Translations under genes and position numbers: made by a program
Shown here: piece by piece, positions 1 through 9,085 of the stretch
Position numbering within the stretch: position 1 is the stretch's first letter
How the letters are laid out: each line of letters starts with the position of its first letter
NCBI GenBank assembly: GCA_937916465.1
Contig: CALFTK010000061.1
Span: 1 to 64,000, forward strand
Reading direction: 5' to 3'
DNA: 64,000 nt
Source: an uncultured Bacteroidales bacterium
Lineage (GTDB): Bacteria; Bacteroidota; Bacteroidia; Bacteroidales; Bacteroidaceae
Notes under the pieces: generated by a model
Told to the model about the DNA's origin: nothing
What the model saw: the letters and a program-made list of their open reading frames with translations, nothing else
Database searches by the model: none

Positions 1-360
1 GACAAGGAGCAGATTTGGCAATACATAGTTACGCTGATAAGTTCAGAAGATGAATTTCGCTGCAGGGTGGGGCTGATACTATCATTGGCACACTATCTGA
101 ACGATGATAATCTGATACGCACGTTAGATACAGTTGTTGAACGCAACTATTCTGATTCAGATCCTTATTACATTCGTATGGGTGTGGCCTGGCTCTTTGC
201 TGAAGGGCTTTGTAAACAGTATGCACAGACCCTACCTTATATTCTAGAAGGCCGATTAAGCCGATGGATTCACAACAAATCTATTCAGAAGGCTCGTGAA
301 AGTTTCCGCATCACTGACACTCAAAAGCAATACCTTAACACCCTAAAACGCTGTAAATAG
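1..360 (+). CDS. DNA alkylation repair protein (AlkD-like), 3' part
   Basis: The reading frame is open from the first base of the window, so the start lies upstream; about 119 residues are visible. The visible part has the helical-repeat character of the AlkD/DNA_alkylation family, which removes alkylated bases from DNA. Family-typical stretches are the YYIRMGVAWLFAE segment, the TLPYILEGRLSRW segment and the HNKSIQKARES segment near the C-terminus. The stop is at 358-360 and the next gene converges on it from the other strand. Family assignment is by remembered motif similarity; the catalytic region is not in the window. Confidence 0.85.
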   Translation, partial: DKEQIWQYIVTLISSEDEFRCRVGLILSLAHYLNDDNLIRTLDTVVERNYSDSDPYYIRMGVAWLFAEGLCKQYAQTLPYILEGRLSRWIHNKSIQKARESFRITDTQKQYLNTLKRCK

Positions 361-482
361 TCTGTTCAACACCATCATTTTAGTGAGTGTAATATTGAAT
401 TCACTGTGTTTACTTTTTGAGGCTGGTACAATTTACCGAAAATATCACTCTAAAGCACTCACGCAAAGGATGTTCCAAACTG

Positions 483-1931
483 TTATTCTATTTTTTTTAG
501 GGTGAAGTCAAAGCGCAGGCCGCCGTCAGGGCGGTTGCAGGCGGTTATAGTTCCTCCATGAAACTGTACGGCATGTTTGACAATAGCCAGACCAAGTCCG
601 GTGCCGCCTTTTTGTCTGGAACGTCCTTTGTCAACCCGGTAGAATCGTTCAAACAGACGATTTAAGTGTTTCTCTTCTACGCCAATGCCATCGTCTTCAA
701 AGCTAATATGACATTCGTTGTCATTATTGTCAATAAGCGATATGTATATGTTTTTTCCTTCTGAATATGCTATTGCGTTTTCGGTAAGGTTACGGAATAT
801 AGAACCAATGAGCGACAGATTGCCTTCCACTATTACCCGTTCGTTAAAGTTGGCATGTAGAGTCATGCGTTCTTCGTCAGGCATTATCTCCAATTCATTG
901 GCAATATCGCATAAGATATCGTTTATAACAACTTCTTCCTTATCTATAAGTGCGCTTCCATCTTCCATTCTTGTAATGAGTGATACATCGGCAAGTAATC
1001 TTCTTAGGCGTTCATTGTTGGTGTAGCATCTTTCAATGAGTTCCTGACGTTTCTCTTCGCTTATGTTAATGCCTGAAAGCAGGGTTTCAAGACAAACTTG
1101 TATGGATGCGACAGGCGTTTTTAATTCATGATTTATGTTGTTGGTCAGCTGACGCTTAATTCGCATTTTCTCTTGTTCTTCACGCAAAGTTGCTTCATAG
1201 GCTATATCTCTGTCTTTAATGGTTTGTTGCCATTGGGCATAAAGTTGTATAATGTGGTTGGAAATGGAACCAAGTTCATCGTTTGGGAATGGTTCATGTT
1301 CGTCAAATACTTCTCCTTTTTTAGCTTTAGCTGCAAATCTGTTCAGTCGTTCTATGGTTTTACCAAGTCTTCTTGTGGCAAAATATGCCAAAACACTCAT
1401 TATGAAACTGATTATAATCATTACGCCTAAGAAATTCCAATCGGCTTTAAGTATTTCTCTAAGTGTGGCCGAATAGGGAATAGCGGTTCTGATTATAGCT
1501 TGGTTGCCTTTTGTGGCAGAGTAAAAATATTCCCGACCATCACTTGACGATAGTCTTCCTATATGATGCCCAAATCCATCTTTTAGTGCGGCTGCAATTT
1601 CCGGACGATGGCTGTGATTGTCAAGTGCGTCCAATGAAATCATATTGTCATAAATAACATCGCCGGACAGAGTTATTATGCTGATACGAAGATTATCAAA
1701 TGGTTTTGGGTGTGTTGATATATACTCTTCGTATGATAATCCATCTTCTACAACTTCAAGTATGTGCCTGTTATACATCTGAAGCTGTGCATTTAAGAAA
1801 TCTGATTTATACTGTTTTTCTCGTATGTATTGGAATCCTATAAAGCATAATATAATGGTCCAGGAGAAGGCAAGCAGTATAAAAAACAGTCGCTTATGGT
1901 AAGATAATTTAATCGCGGAAACCATAACCAA
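483..1931 (-). CDS. Sensor histidine kinase (PhoR-like)
   Basis: Membrane sensor kinase of a two-component system, about 480 residues. Order: TM helix near 14-34, an extracytoplasmic sensor of about 130 residues, a second TM near 166-185, HAMP, HisKA with the H-box NHELKTPVAS (phospho-acceptor His268 counted from 1931), and a HATPase domain with N-box NLTENAIAYS and G-boxes DDGIGV and GGTGLGLAIV. Its 5' end overlaps the response-regulator gene by about 20 bp, showing translational coupling; the start may instead be the ATG two codons in (1925). The divergent neighbour is a Na+/phosphate cotransporter, so phosphate sensing is a reasonable inference but is not shown by the sensor domain. Confidence 0.93.
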   Translation of the reverse strand: MVMVSAIKLSYHKRLFFILLAFSWTIILCFIGFQYIREKQYKSDFLNAQLQMYNRHILEVVEDGLSYEEYISTHPKPFDNLRISIITLSGDVIYDNMISLDALDNHSHRPEIAAALKDGFGHHIGRLSSSDGREYFYSATKGNQAIIRTAIPYSATLREILKADWNFLGVMIIISFIMSVLAYFATRRLGKTIERLNRFAAKAKKGEVFDEHEPFPNDELGSISNHIIQLYAQWQQTIKDRDIAYEATLREEQEKMRIKRQLTNNINHELKTPVASIQVCLETLLSGINISEEKRQELIERCYTNNERLRRLLADVSLITRMEDGSALIDKEEVVINDILCDIANELEIMPDEERMTLHANFNERVIVEGNLSLIGSIFRNLTENAIAYSEGKNIYISLIDNNDNECHISFEDDGIGVEEKHLNRLFERFYRVDKGRSRQKGGTGLGLAIVKHAVQFHGGTITACNRPDGGLRFDFTLKKIE

Positions 1932-2607
1932 AACCTGAACGAGTTACTATATATGAACCATAAGTTCCAATTTTTGAACGTAAACGGGTAATGTTTACAT
2001 CTATGGTGCGGTCCAGAACAATTACTTCATCACTCCATACATGGCTAAGTATCTGTTCGCGTGAACATATTTTGCCTCTGTGAGATATTAAATATGACAA
2101 CAATTCAAACTCTTTGCGCGCAAGTTTTACCTCTTCTCCATCAACAATACAACGTTTGAATTCCAGATCAAGTTGCAATCCATCTACTGTTAAGATGTTT
2201 GGTTTCTCCTCTTTGATAATAGGTTTATTATGTCCTGATGATCGTCTTAATACACTTTTTACGCGGGCTATTACATTACGAATTGTATATGGTTTCATTA
2301 TGTAATCGTCTGCACCAAGATTCAAACCCATAACCATGTCATCTTCTGTATCGCGGGCTGTACAAAATATAATAGGTATATCTGCTGTAGTGACATCTGC
2401 TTTTAGCATTTTTGCCATCTTGATTCCACTAATTTCTCCCATCATTATATCAAGGAGTATCAAGGAGTATTTGTTAAGCTCCAACTTAAGAGCCTCTTCT
2501 GCACTTAATGCTGTATCAACATCGTAGCCTTCGTTTTCAAGGTTGAGTTTCAAAACTTCGCACAGTGTCTCTTCGTCATCTACTATCAATATACGTTCTG
2601 TAGCCAT
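1909..2607 (-). CDS. Response regulator, OmpR/PhoB family
   Basis: Transcription factor of the two-component pair, 232 residues. The N-terminal receiver domain has the acidic pair D10/D11 (ILIVDDEE), phospho-acceptor D53 (LLLDIMMG), switch T83 and K105 (IMKPY). A winged-helix Trans_reg_C domain occupies roughly 130-232, with the typical LARKEFELLSYL and VDVNITRLRSKIG-like segments. It is the first gene of the operon, with the kinase overlapping its 3' end. A likely target is the divergent Na+/phosphate cotransporter across the 203-bp intergenic region; this is inferred from position only. Confidence 0.95.
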   Translation of the reverse strand: MATERILIVDDEETLCEVLKLNLENEGYDVDTALSAEEALKLELNKYSLILLDIMMGEISGIKMAKMLKADVTTADIPIIFCTARDTEDDMVMGLNLGADDYIMKPYTIRNVIARVKSVLRRSSGHNKPIIKEEKPNILTVDGLQLDLEFKRCIVDGEEVKLARKEFELLSYLISHRGKICSREQILSHVWSDEVIVLDRTIDVNITRLRSKIGTYGSYIVTRSGFGYGFRD

Positions 2608-2633
2608 ATTCTTATATGTATGTTATTGCGCGA

Positions 2634-2641
2634 CAAAAATA
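2634..2641 (-). promoter_or_regulatory. -7 promoter box for the response regulator operon
   Basis: On the minus strand this reads TATTTTTG, a full match to the Bacteroidetes -7 element TAnnTTTG, 27 bases upstream of the start codon. No convincing -33 TTTG is seen at the expected spacing. Confidence 0.45.
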
Positions 2642-2810
2642 TTTAGAAAAAACGAACTGCATACCATGCAAAATGAAATTTAATAAAAATGTAATATTTT
2701 TCATGTAATCTGCATTTAACAAAAGAAACTTTAACATAAGCATAACCTGTTTGAAATATTTTTGAAACATGTTTGCATTTACTTTGCAACCGAGATTTTA
2801 AAAAATATTT

Positions 2811-4547
2811 ATGGGTATATTGCAAATATTTACGTTGTTAGGAGCATTGGGTATGTTCCTATACGGAATGAATCTGATGAGTTCCGGTCTGCAAAAGGCT
2901 GCAGGAGAGAAGTTAAGGGGATTCTTGTCTGCTATGACATCAAATCCGTTTAAAGGGGTTATGACAGGATTGGGTATTACTACAGTTATTCAGTCTTCGT
3001 CGGCTACAACGGTTATGGTAGTCAGTTTCGTCAATGCCGGTCTTTTGACTTTAGCGCAAGCTATAGGTGTGATTATGGGCGCTAACATAGGTACAACAGT
3101 GACTGCCTGGATGGTGTCCTGGTTAGGTTTTAAGGCTGATATCTCCCTGCTTGCAGTTCCGTTGATGCTGTTTGGATTCTTATTCTCAAACTCAAAAAAA
3201 GATAAGCGCAAGAATATTGGTGAACTAATAGTGGGATTTTCACTTTTGTTCTTGGGACTATCATTAATGAAAGATTCTGTGCCGGACCTAAGAGAAACAC
3301 CTCAGGTATTGGAATTTGTAACCTCTTGGTCTGCTCGCGGTTTTAGTTCTGTACTTTTGTTCCTTGCCTTTGGTACTATATTGACTTTAGTGTTGCAATC
3401 GTCATCAGCTACAATGGCTATTACGCTTATTATGCTGAGTATGGGCTGGATTCCATTCGAAATGGCTTGTGCAATGGTTCTGGGTGAAAATATAGGAACT
3501 ACAATTACTGCTAATATAGCTGCTTCGGTAGGTAATACGCAAGCTAAACGTGCTGCATTGTCGCATACAATTTTCAACGTATTCGGTGTTCTTTGGGCAT
3601 TGATTCTTTATAAGCCATTTTTGCAATTGGTAGGAACTATTACAGAACACTTGTTTGGACTGCCCAATCCTGCTGCCGATGGCTTTGTGGTTACAGACTC
3701 AAATTCGCCGGAAGGTACTGCCGCTTTGTATGGTCTGTCAATGCTGCATACACTGTTTAATCTGACCAATACTCTGTTGTTGGTTTGGTTTACAAAATGG
3801 ATAGCTCAGGCTGTAAGTTGGATTATTCCGGCGCCAAAAAACCAGGAAAAAGAGGTGTTCAGACTAAAATATATTTCGGCAGGTCCACTTGCTACTCCGG
3901 AATTATCTGTTGAGCAAGCTTTTGAAGAGATTATTCATTTTGCCAATATATCAAAAAACGGAGCTAATTATGCACAGAATGCAATAAACGAAGCCGATAG
4001 TGATAAATTTGAAGAGTTGCGAAGCAAGCTTGTTAAATATGAAGAGATCTCTGACAGTATAGAATATGAGATTGCAGCATTCCTTAATGGAGTTTCTGCC
4101 GAAGCGGTGAGTGAAAATACATCTGTTAAGATAAAATCGATGTATAAAATTATTGGAGAATTGGAGTCGTTGGGTGATTCTTGCGAAACAATTAGTCGTA
4201 TATTGTCAAGAAAGAATATTCACAATAAGAAGTTCGATGCTGATGCATTAAGAAACCTTAATACAATGGCTAATGCTGTAAATGAGGCATACGATGTGAT
4301 GATTGAAAACTTAATAGCAGCCCGCAAAGGTGAACTTACCAATATATCAAATGCTTATTCAGCGGAAGATACTCTCAATTCACTGAGAAATGATTATCGT
4401 GATGCTATGATTGAAGATATTGATAGAGATGGTAAGAACTATCAGACCGGTGTCTATTATATGGATATAATCAATGCTTACGAGAGAATGGGAGATTTTA
4501 TGATAAATGTCTCGCAGGACCTTGAACGTGGATTTATCAACAAATAG
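2811..4547 (+). CDS. Na+/phosphate cotransporter family protein (NptA-like) with PhoU-like C-terminus
   Basis: Inner-membrane transporter of the Na/Pi cotransporter (NPT2/YjbB) family, 578 residues, expected to import phosphate with sodium. The internal duplication characteristic of the family is visible: QSSSATTVMVV near residue 63 and QSSSATMAIT near 195, each in a hydrophobic repeat with GANIGTT / GENIGTT following. Residues from about 365 are soluble and helical, matching the PhoU-like C-terminal domain found in bacterial members. It is divergent from the PhoB/PhoR-like pair, supporting a phosphate role. No SD sequence precedes the ATG. Confidence 0.92.
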   Translation: MGILQIFTLLGALGMFLYGMNLMSSGLQKAAGEKLRGFLSAMTSNPFKGVMTGLGITTVIQSSSATTVMVVSFVNAGLLTLAQAIGVIMGANIGTTVTAWMVSWLGFKADISLLAVPLMLFGFLFSNSKKDKRKNIGELIVGFSLLFLGLSLMKDSVPDLRETPQVLEFVTSWSARGFSSVLLFLAFGTILTLVLQSSSATMAITLIMLSMGWIPFEMACAMVLGENIGTTITANIAASVGNTQAKRAALSHTIFNVFGVLWALILYKPFLQLVGTITEHLFGLPNPAADGFVVTDSNSPEGTAALYGLSMLHTLFNLTNTLLLVWFTKWIAQAVSWIIPAPKNQEKEVFRLKYISAGPLATPELSVEQAFEEIIHFANISKNGANYAQNAINEADSDKFEELRSKLVKYEEISDSIEYEIAAFLNGVSAEAVSENTSVKIKSMYKIIGELESLGDSCETISRILSRKNIHNKKFDADALRNLNTMANAVNEAYDVMIENLIAARKGELTNISNAYSAEDTLNSLRNDYRDAMIEDIDRDGKNYQTGVYYMDIINAYERMGDFMINVSQDLERGFINK

Positions 4548-4615
4548 TTTGTCTATTGGTTCTATCACAAATTCAGTTTTTTAGCAAAATAGTAACTTTT
4601 TTACATTTTATACTG

Positions 4616-4623
4616 TACCTTTA
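4616..4623 (+). promoter_or_regulatory. Possible -7 box for the GH5 gene
   Basis: TACCTTTA, one mismatch from TAnnTTTG, 33 bases upstream of the GH5 ATG. No clear -33 element. Confidence 0.3.
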
Positions 4624-4655
4624 CGGCAAAATAGAATTACTAACCAATTAATAGT

Positions 4656-5651
4656 ATGAAAAAATCAGCAATCCTATTAGCTGTATTAGCAGCATTGATG
4701 GTGGCATGCACACCAGATCCGTACAAAGGCAGAGTAAGAGTGGAGGGTAACAAATTTATTGACCCTCAGGGTAACGAAATTATTTTCCGCGGACTGTGTT
4801 ATTCCGATCCGGTCAAATTGGTACGCGAAGGCCAATGGAATGATCGCTATTTTGCAGAAGCTGCAGACTGGGGCGCTAACATAGTACGCTTTGCTGTACA
4901 TCCATCGAACCTGAATAGTATGGGTTGGGAAGAGACATTTGCAGCAATGGACCAGGGTATAGAGTGGGCTAAAAAGTATAATATGTATGTGATAATGGAC
5001 TGGCACTCTATAGGTAATTTGAAGGAGGAGAAATATACATCAGCAATGTATAACACTACAAAAGCCGAGACATTCAAATTCTGGCGTACTGTAGCCCAAA
5101 GATATAAGGACGAACCGACAGTTGCTCTGTACGAACTGTTCAATGAACCAACGGTAACAGGTGGAACCGGAAACTGTACTTGGGAAGAGTGGAAAGCATT
5201 ACAGGAACAGATTATTGATACTGTACGCGCATATAATCCTGCTGCTGTTTGTTTGTGTGCAGGTTTTAACTGGGCTTACGATTTAACTCCGGTAGCAACA
5301 GCTCCTATTGACCGTCCAAATGTGGCCTATGTCTCTCATCCATATCCTATGAAACGTGAACAGCCTTGGGAAGAACAGTGGGAGAAGGACTTTGGTTATG
5401 TGGCCGATACATATCCTGTTATCTGTACTGAAGTAGGCTTTTGTCTGGAAAATGAACGTGGTGCTCATGTACCTGTAATATCAACTCCTGTTTATGGTGA
5501 ACATATTACAAAGTATTTTGAAGAGAAAGGGATATCTTTCACATTATGGTGCTTTGATACCAGCTGGTCACCAACACTTATTGATGATTGGGACTTTACT
5601 CCATCAACACAGGGACGTTTCTTTAAGGCATACTTACAGAGCAAGAAATAA
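4656..5651 (+). CDS. GH5 family glycoside hydrolase, lipoprotein (cellulase-like)
   Basis: Secreted endo-acting beta-glycanase of family GH5, 331 residues. A short signal peptide ends in a lipobox (LMVAC, Cys18), predicting a lipid-anchored protein. The (beta/alpha)8 fold signatures are present: the acid/base Glu164 in LFNEPT, the substrate-binding H228/Y230 in VSHPYP, and the nucleophile Glu259 in VICTEVGFC. Length fits a single catalytic domain without a binding module. Likely substrates are beta-1,4-glucan or related glucans; GH5 specificity cannot be read from the motifs. It lies apart from the main polysaccharide locus and stands as its own transcription unit, ending in a hairpin. Confidence 0.93.
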   Translation: MKKSAILLAVLAALMVACTPDPYKGRVRVEGNKFIDPQGNEIIFRGLCYSDPVKLVREGQWNDRYFAEAADWGANIVRFAVHPSNLNSMGWEETFAAMDQGIEWAKKYNMYVIMDWHSIGNLKEEKYTSAMYNTTKAETFKFWRTVAQRYKDEPTVALYELFNEPTVTGGTGNCTWEEWKALQEQIIDTVRAYNPAAVCLCAGFNWAYDLTPVATAPIDRPNVAYVSHPYPMKREQPWEEQWEKDFGYVADTYPVICTEVGFCLENERGAHVPVISTPVYGEHITKYFEEKGISFTLWCFDTSWSPTLIDDWDFTPSTQGRFFKAYLQSKK

Positions 5652-5676
5652 GAACAATACTTAGTGGAACAAAAAT

Positions 5677-5712
5677 AGAGTGCGCCAGGCTTAATGTAGC
5701 AAGGCGCACTCT
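5677..5712. terminator. Bidirectional terminator between GH5 and the SPFH gene
   Basis: A perfect 10-bp stem (agagtgcgcc at 5677-5686, ggcgcactct at 5703-5712) with a 16-nt loop, A-rich on the left and T-containing on the right, placed between convergent genes. Confidence 0.8.
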
Positions 5713-5733
5713 TGGTTTATGTTGTGTAGTAAT

Positions 5734-7110
5734 TTATTCTACAACTTCAGCTTCTTCTGTTTTTGCAGGTTCTTCCTTTTTCTTTGCCAGATATTCAGGA
5801 AGACTTAAACCTGCCAAATCGAATAGGTCTGACATAGGTGGAACAGATTTCATCAAGCCACTAAGGAAATTGGCTGTAGAACCCTTTCCGTCACCATTGT
5901 TACCAGAATCCCAAACTGTAACGTGGTCAATGTTAACACCCTTGATTGCCTCAACCTGAGTCTTGACAAGTTCAGGCATCTTTTCAGACATAAGCAGCAT
6001 AAATGCTTTTGCAGCATCGCCACCTGCTGCCTGTACCATCTTGTCGTAACCTGCAGCCTGCTTGGTAAGAATTTCGTAGTAACCCTTAGCTTCTGCTTCC
6101 ATTTTTGCGTAAATAGCATCGGCTTCACCCTTTGCACGTACACGCAGCATTTCTGCTTCTGCTTCAGCTTCTACAATAACTCTCTGCTTATCTACCTCCT
6201 GACTTACCAATACGTTTGCCTGCAAAGTAGAACGTTCACGTTCTGCACGGGCATTTTCTGCATCGCGTTCTGCCAGATATGCATCCTGCAAAGCTTTAGC
6301 CTGCTGAACCTTTTCAGCTGTTACAGCCAGACGGTTTGCTTCGGCCTCTTTTTCTCTACGTACAGCATCAGAATTGGCAATGTCAATTTTTGCGGCGTTT
6401 TCACCCTGTACAGCCACAGCATTAGCCTGTGATGTACGGATACGAGTCTCTTTAACGGCCTCAGCCTTACCTATTTCACCGTTTCTGTCCTGTTCAGCTA
6501 CGCTAACCTTAGCTTCGTTGATAGCCTTAGCTGCAGCCTCTTTACCCAATGCCTGTATGTAGCCCGATTCGTCCTTGATATCGGTTACGTTTACGTTGAT
6601 AAGGCGCAGACCGATTTTCTTTAGCTCTACTTCAACGTTCTTTGAAATGTTTTCCAGGAATGTGTCGCGGTCTGAGTTAATCTCTTCGATAGTCATTGTG
6701 GCAATAACCAGACGTAACTGACCAAAGAGAATATCTCTTGCAAGTTCCTGAATTTCATCGGCAGTAAGTCCTAATAGACGTTCTGCAGCATTGTTCATGC
6801 TTTCAGGTTCTGTTGATATACCTACTGTAAAACGGCAAGGTACGTCAACGCGTATGTTCTGACGGCTTAGTGCATTAGTCAGGTTTGCATCTATGGAGAT
6901 AGGGGTAAGATTCAGGTATGCACACTCCTGAATTACAGGCCATACAAATTTACCTCCACCATGGATACACTTGGCTGAACCGCCACCTGTCTTACCATAT
7001 ACTACCAGAATTTTGTCCGATGGACAGCGTTTGTAACGACGTATAAAGGTTACAAACAGCACAAATACAAGTACTACCGCTATGAGTACTATAAGTGAAG
7101 CATCTAACAT
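5734..7110 (-). CDS. SPFH-domain (flotillin-like) membrane protein
   Basis: Flotillin/YqiK-type scaffold protein of membrane microdomains, 458 residues. One N-terminal TM helix (about 5-23) is followed by an SPFH/Band-7 domain (about 30-200) and a long Ala/Glu-rich coiled coil (about 200-350), the usual flotillin order. The C-terminus is a charged tail ending in Glu/Val residues. The NfeD-like gene sits 12 bp upstream on the same strand; this pair is a conserved arrangement in which the NfeD protein is thought to interact with the flotillin. Function in membrane organisation is known for the family, not shown here. Confidence 0.92.
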   Translation of the reverse strand: MLDASLIVLIAVVLVFVLFVTFIRRYKRCPSDKILVVYGKTGGGSAKCIHGGGKFVWPVIQECAYLNLTPISIDANLTNALSRQNIRVDVPCRFTVGISTEPESMNNAAERLLGLTADEIQELARDILFGQLRLVIATMTIEEINSDRDTFLENISKNVEVELKKIGLRLINVNVTDIKDESGYIQALGKEAAAKAINEAKVSVAEQDRNGEIGKAEAVKETRIRTSQANAVAVQGENAAKIDIANSDAVRREKEAEANRLAVTAEKVQQAKALQDAYLAERDAENARAERERSTLQANVLVSQEVDKQRVIVEAEAEAEMLRVRAKGEADAIYAKMEAEAKGYYEILTKQAAGYDKMVQAAGGDAAKAFMLLMSEKMPELVKTQVEAIKGVNIDHVTVWDSGNNGDGKGSTANFLSGLMKSVPPMSDLFDLAGLSLPEYLAKKKEEPAKTEEAEVVE

Positions 7111-7122
7111 AATATTAAGTTT

Positions 7123-7686
7123 TTAAGCTATTTTTTCTACTTTAACAAGTTCTCCCTTGAATACTTCGACAATTCTTACCAGCGTTCCTGTAGGCAGTTC
7201 TTCCGGACTGTCTGTTATGGCATCTATTTCATGAACAGATCCCTTTACACTGAATTGTACCTTACCGCGACCATTGCCTGCTGCAGGTATGCGCAAATAA
7301 ACATTGCCTGTTATTCCTATGGCTTCTTCCATTTTAAACGATCCGTCATGAGTAAGTTTCATCATCAATTTGAAGATGAGTACAAATGCCAGCACAAATG
7401 CCAGACCTATAGCAATACTTACTATATACAGCCAGAATCGGTTTTCAATATTGTCATAAAAAACAACTCCCGACCAACCATAACCAAGCAGGAAGTTTAT
7501 AAGGTTGCGGAATGAGAATACACCGGAGAAACCGGCATCGTCCATCATTCCTATGTCACCATCGGCATCGGAATCAAAGCCTATCAATGCCATAGTGGCC
7601 TGAATTATGAATACTACACTTGCTATAGTGGCAATAATCCAGAACAACTTTAATGCAGGATCCATAGAGTTGAAAATCTCTACCAT
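7123..7686 (-). CDS. NfeD-like membrane protein (flotillin partner)
   Basis: 187 residues. The N-terminal half has three hydrophobic segments (about 13-35, 65-80 with an amphipathic start, 85-108), and the C-terminal half is a small beta-rich domain (from about 115, with GITGNVYLRIPAAGNGRGKVQFSV-like strands split by glycines) resembling the OB fold of NfeD/YqiJ proteins. It precedes the SPFH gene with 12 bp between them and follows rubrerythrin with 8 bp, so the three genes can be cotranscribed. The assignment rests on fold pattern plus neighbour. Confidence 0.8.
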   Translation of the reverse strand: MVEIFNSMDPALKLFWIIATIASVVFIIQATMALIGFDSDADGDIGMMDDAGFSGVFSFRNLINFLLGYGWSGVVFYDNIENRFWLYIVSIAIGLAFVLAFVLIFKLMMKLTHDGSFKMEEAIGITGNVYLRIPAAGNGRGKVQFSVKGSVHEIDAITDSPEELPTGTLVRIVEVFKGELVKVEKIA

Positions 7687-7694
7687 ATTAGATG

Positions 7695-8234
7695 TTATTT
7701 ATAAGATTCGTCTTTGATTTTAAAGTATGCCTTTGGGTGTGCGCAAACAGGACAGAGTTCAGGAGCCTCTTTTCCTATTACTAAATGTCCGCAGTTTGTG
7801 CAGTGCCATATAACAACGTCTTCTCTAATAAATACTCTGTTTGTGTTAAGGTTTTCAAGCAATTTGAGATATCTCTCTTCGTGCTCTTTTTCAATGGCTG
7901 CAACACTTCTGAACAGGGCAGCAATCTCTACAAAACCTTCTGCGTCAGCCTCTTTAGCAAAGCCGTCATACATGTCTGTCCATTCGTAATTTTCGCCTTC
8001 TGCAGCAGCCTTCAGGTTTTCAGCTGTACTGCCAATGCCTTTCAATAATTTGAACCAGATTTTTGCGTGTTCTTTTTCGTTGTTTGCAGTCTCTTCAAAC
8101 AACTGTGAAATCTGAACATAACCCTCCTTCTTTGCCTGTGATGCAAAGTAAGTGTATTTGTTACGTGCCTGTGATTCACCTGCAAAAGCTGTCCAGAGAT
8201 TAGCTTCTGTCTTTGTTCCTTTAAGTTCTTTCAT
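7695..8234 (-). CDS. Rubrerythrin
   Basis: Non-haem iron peroxidase that reduces hydrogen peroxide in anaerobes, 179 residues. The N-terminal four-helix ferritin-like domain carries the diiron ligands in GESQARNKY, NNEKEHAKIW, GFVEIAALF and IEKEHEERY. The C-terminal rubredoxin-like domain has the FeS4 cysteines as CTNCGH and CPVCAH. Length is standard. It is the first gene of a three-gene minus-strand run with NfeD-like and SPFH genes, and its upstream region faces a Crp-family regulator gene. Confidence 0.97.
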   Translation of the reverse strand: MKELKGTKTEANLWTAFAGESQARNKYTYFASQAKKEGYVQISQLFEETANNEKEHAKIWFKLLKGIGSTAENLKAAAEGENYEWTDMYDGFAKEADAEGFVEIAALFRSVAAIEKEHEERYLKLLENLNTNRVFIREDVVIWHCTNCGHLVIGKEAPELCPVCAHPKAYFKIKDESYK

Positions 8235-8290
8235 ATTATTAAATATTTGTTGTTAAACAATACTTGTGCCGAATAGAAACTATTCGCTTT

Positions 8291-8298
8291 CAAATATA
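8291..8298 (-). promoter_or_regulatory. -7 promoter box for rubrerythrin
   Basis: Reads TATATTTG on the minus strand, a full match to TAnnTTTG, 57 bases upstream of the start codon. Confidence 0.4.
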
Positions 8299-8360
8299 GT
8301 GTTATTTTTCTATTATCGGTGTATTTTAAATCACAAAAAATAATAAAATAGTTTCTCTTT

Positions 8361-8392
8361 TTTCACAAATCAACTCTTTATGACTAACTTTG
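8361..8392 (+). promoter_or_regulatory. Promoter of the Crp-family regulator gene
   Basis: TTTC at 8361-8364 and TAACTTTG at 8385-8392, separated by 20 bases, matching the Bacteroidetes TTTG-N19-21-TAnnTTTG promoter with one mismatch. The start codon follows 28 bases after the -7 box. Confidence 0.6.
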
Positions 8393-8419
8393 TAAAAATA
8401 AAATAGCAAAAACAATAGA

Positions 8420-9085
8420 ATGTACGATACGTTATTACAATTGCCCCTGTTTCAGGGAATGACAAAGCAGAATTTTGATGCTCTGTTGATGAAGCTGAAA
8501 CTTAACTTTATTAAATATAAGGCAGGAACAAAATTTATAGAAGCAGGTAGCGCATGCACTGATTTTGTCTTTCTGATAAATGGTTCTGTTGTCAGTTCTA
8601 GAGAATCGGCTGTGGCAGGGTTCGTATATAAAGAGGTGATAGGTGCTCCTTTTTTGCTGGAACCATTTGCCATGTTTGGCGTGTCGGCTACATTTAATCA
8701 TGATTACTATGCTCAGACCGATATCAGCGTGTTGCTTATTGATAAACAGTATGTATATTCGGAATTGAATAAGTATGATATTTGCGGAATGAACCTGTTG
8801 AATATGCTTAGCGGTAAGGCGCAGGTTGTAGATAGGTTTATATGGAGCAGAAAAGAGTTTACTTTGAGAGAACGTATAATCAGGTTTGTTAAAGGATTGT
8901 CCGAACTGCAGTATGGTGAAAAGTATTTGCAGATAAAGATGAATACTTTGGCCGGTTTGATGGATACTACCAGACTGAAGGTGTCGAACGAACTGAATGA
9001 TATGGCCGAAAGTGGACTTATTGTGTTAAAGAGAAAGGAAATATATATACCTGATATGACTAAACTAATTGAGACTACATTATGA
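8420..9085 (+). CDS. Crp/Fnr family transcriptional regulator
   Basis: 221 residues. An N-terminal cyclic-nucleotide-binding-like beta barrel (about 10-115) is followed by a dimer helix (about 118-150) and a C-terminal winged helix (about 150-215, with LAGLMDTTRLKVSNELNDM as the recognition region). No cysteines arranged for an Fnr [4Fe-4S] cluster are seen, so the signal is unknown. Its stop overlaps the next gene's ATG (ATGA at 9082-9085), implying an operon with the deaminase and S41 protease. Divergence from rubrerythrin makes an oxidative-stress link possible but unproven. Confidence 0.9.
   Translation: MYDTLLQLPLFQGMTKQNFDALLMKLKLNFIKYKAGTKFIEAGSACTDFVFLINGSVVSSRESAVAGFVYKEVIGAPFLLEPFAMFGVSATFNHDYYAQTDISVLLIDKQYVYSELNKYDICGMNLLNMLSGKAQVVDRFIWSRKEFTLRERIIRFVKGLSELQYGEKYLQIKMNTLAGLMDTTRLKVSNELNDMAESGLIVLKRKEIYIPDMTKLIETTL

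Noticed and set aside
2447..2470. 10-bp tandem repeat (atcaaggagt twice) in the response regulator gene
   Set aside because: It is in frame within the conserved LLLDIM region of the receiver domain and encodes normal residues; chance codon repetition.
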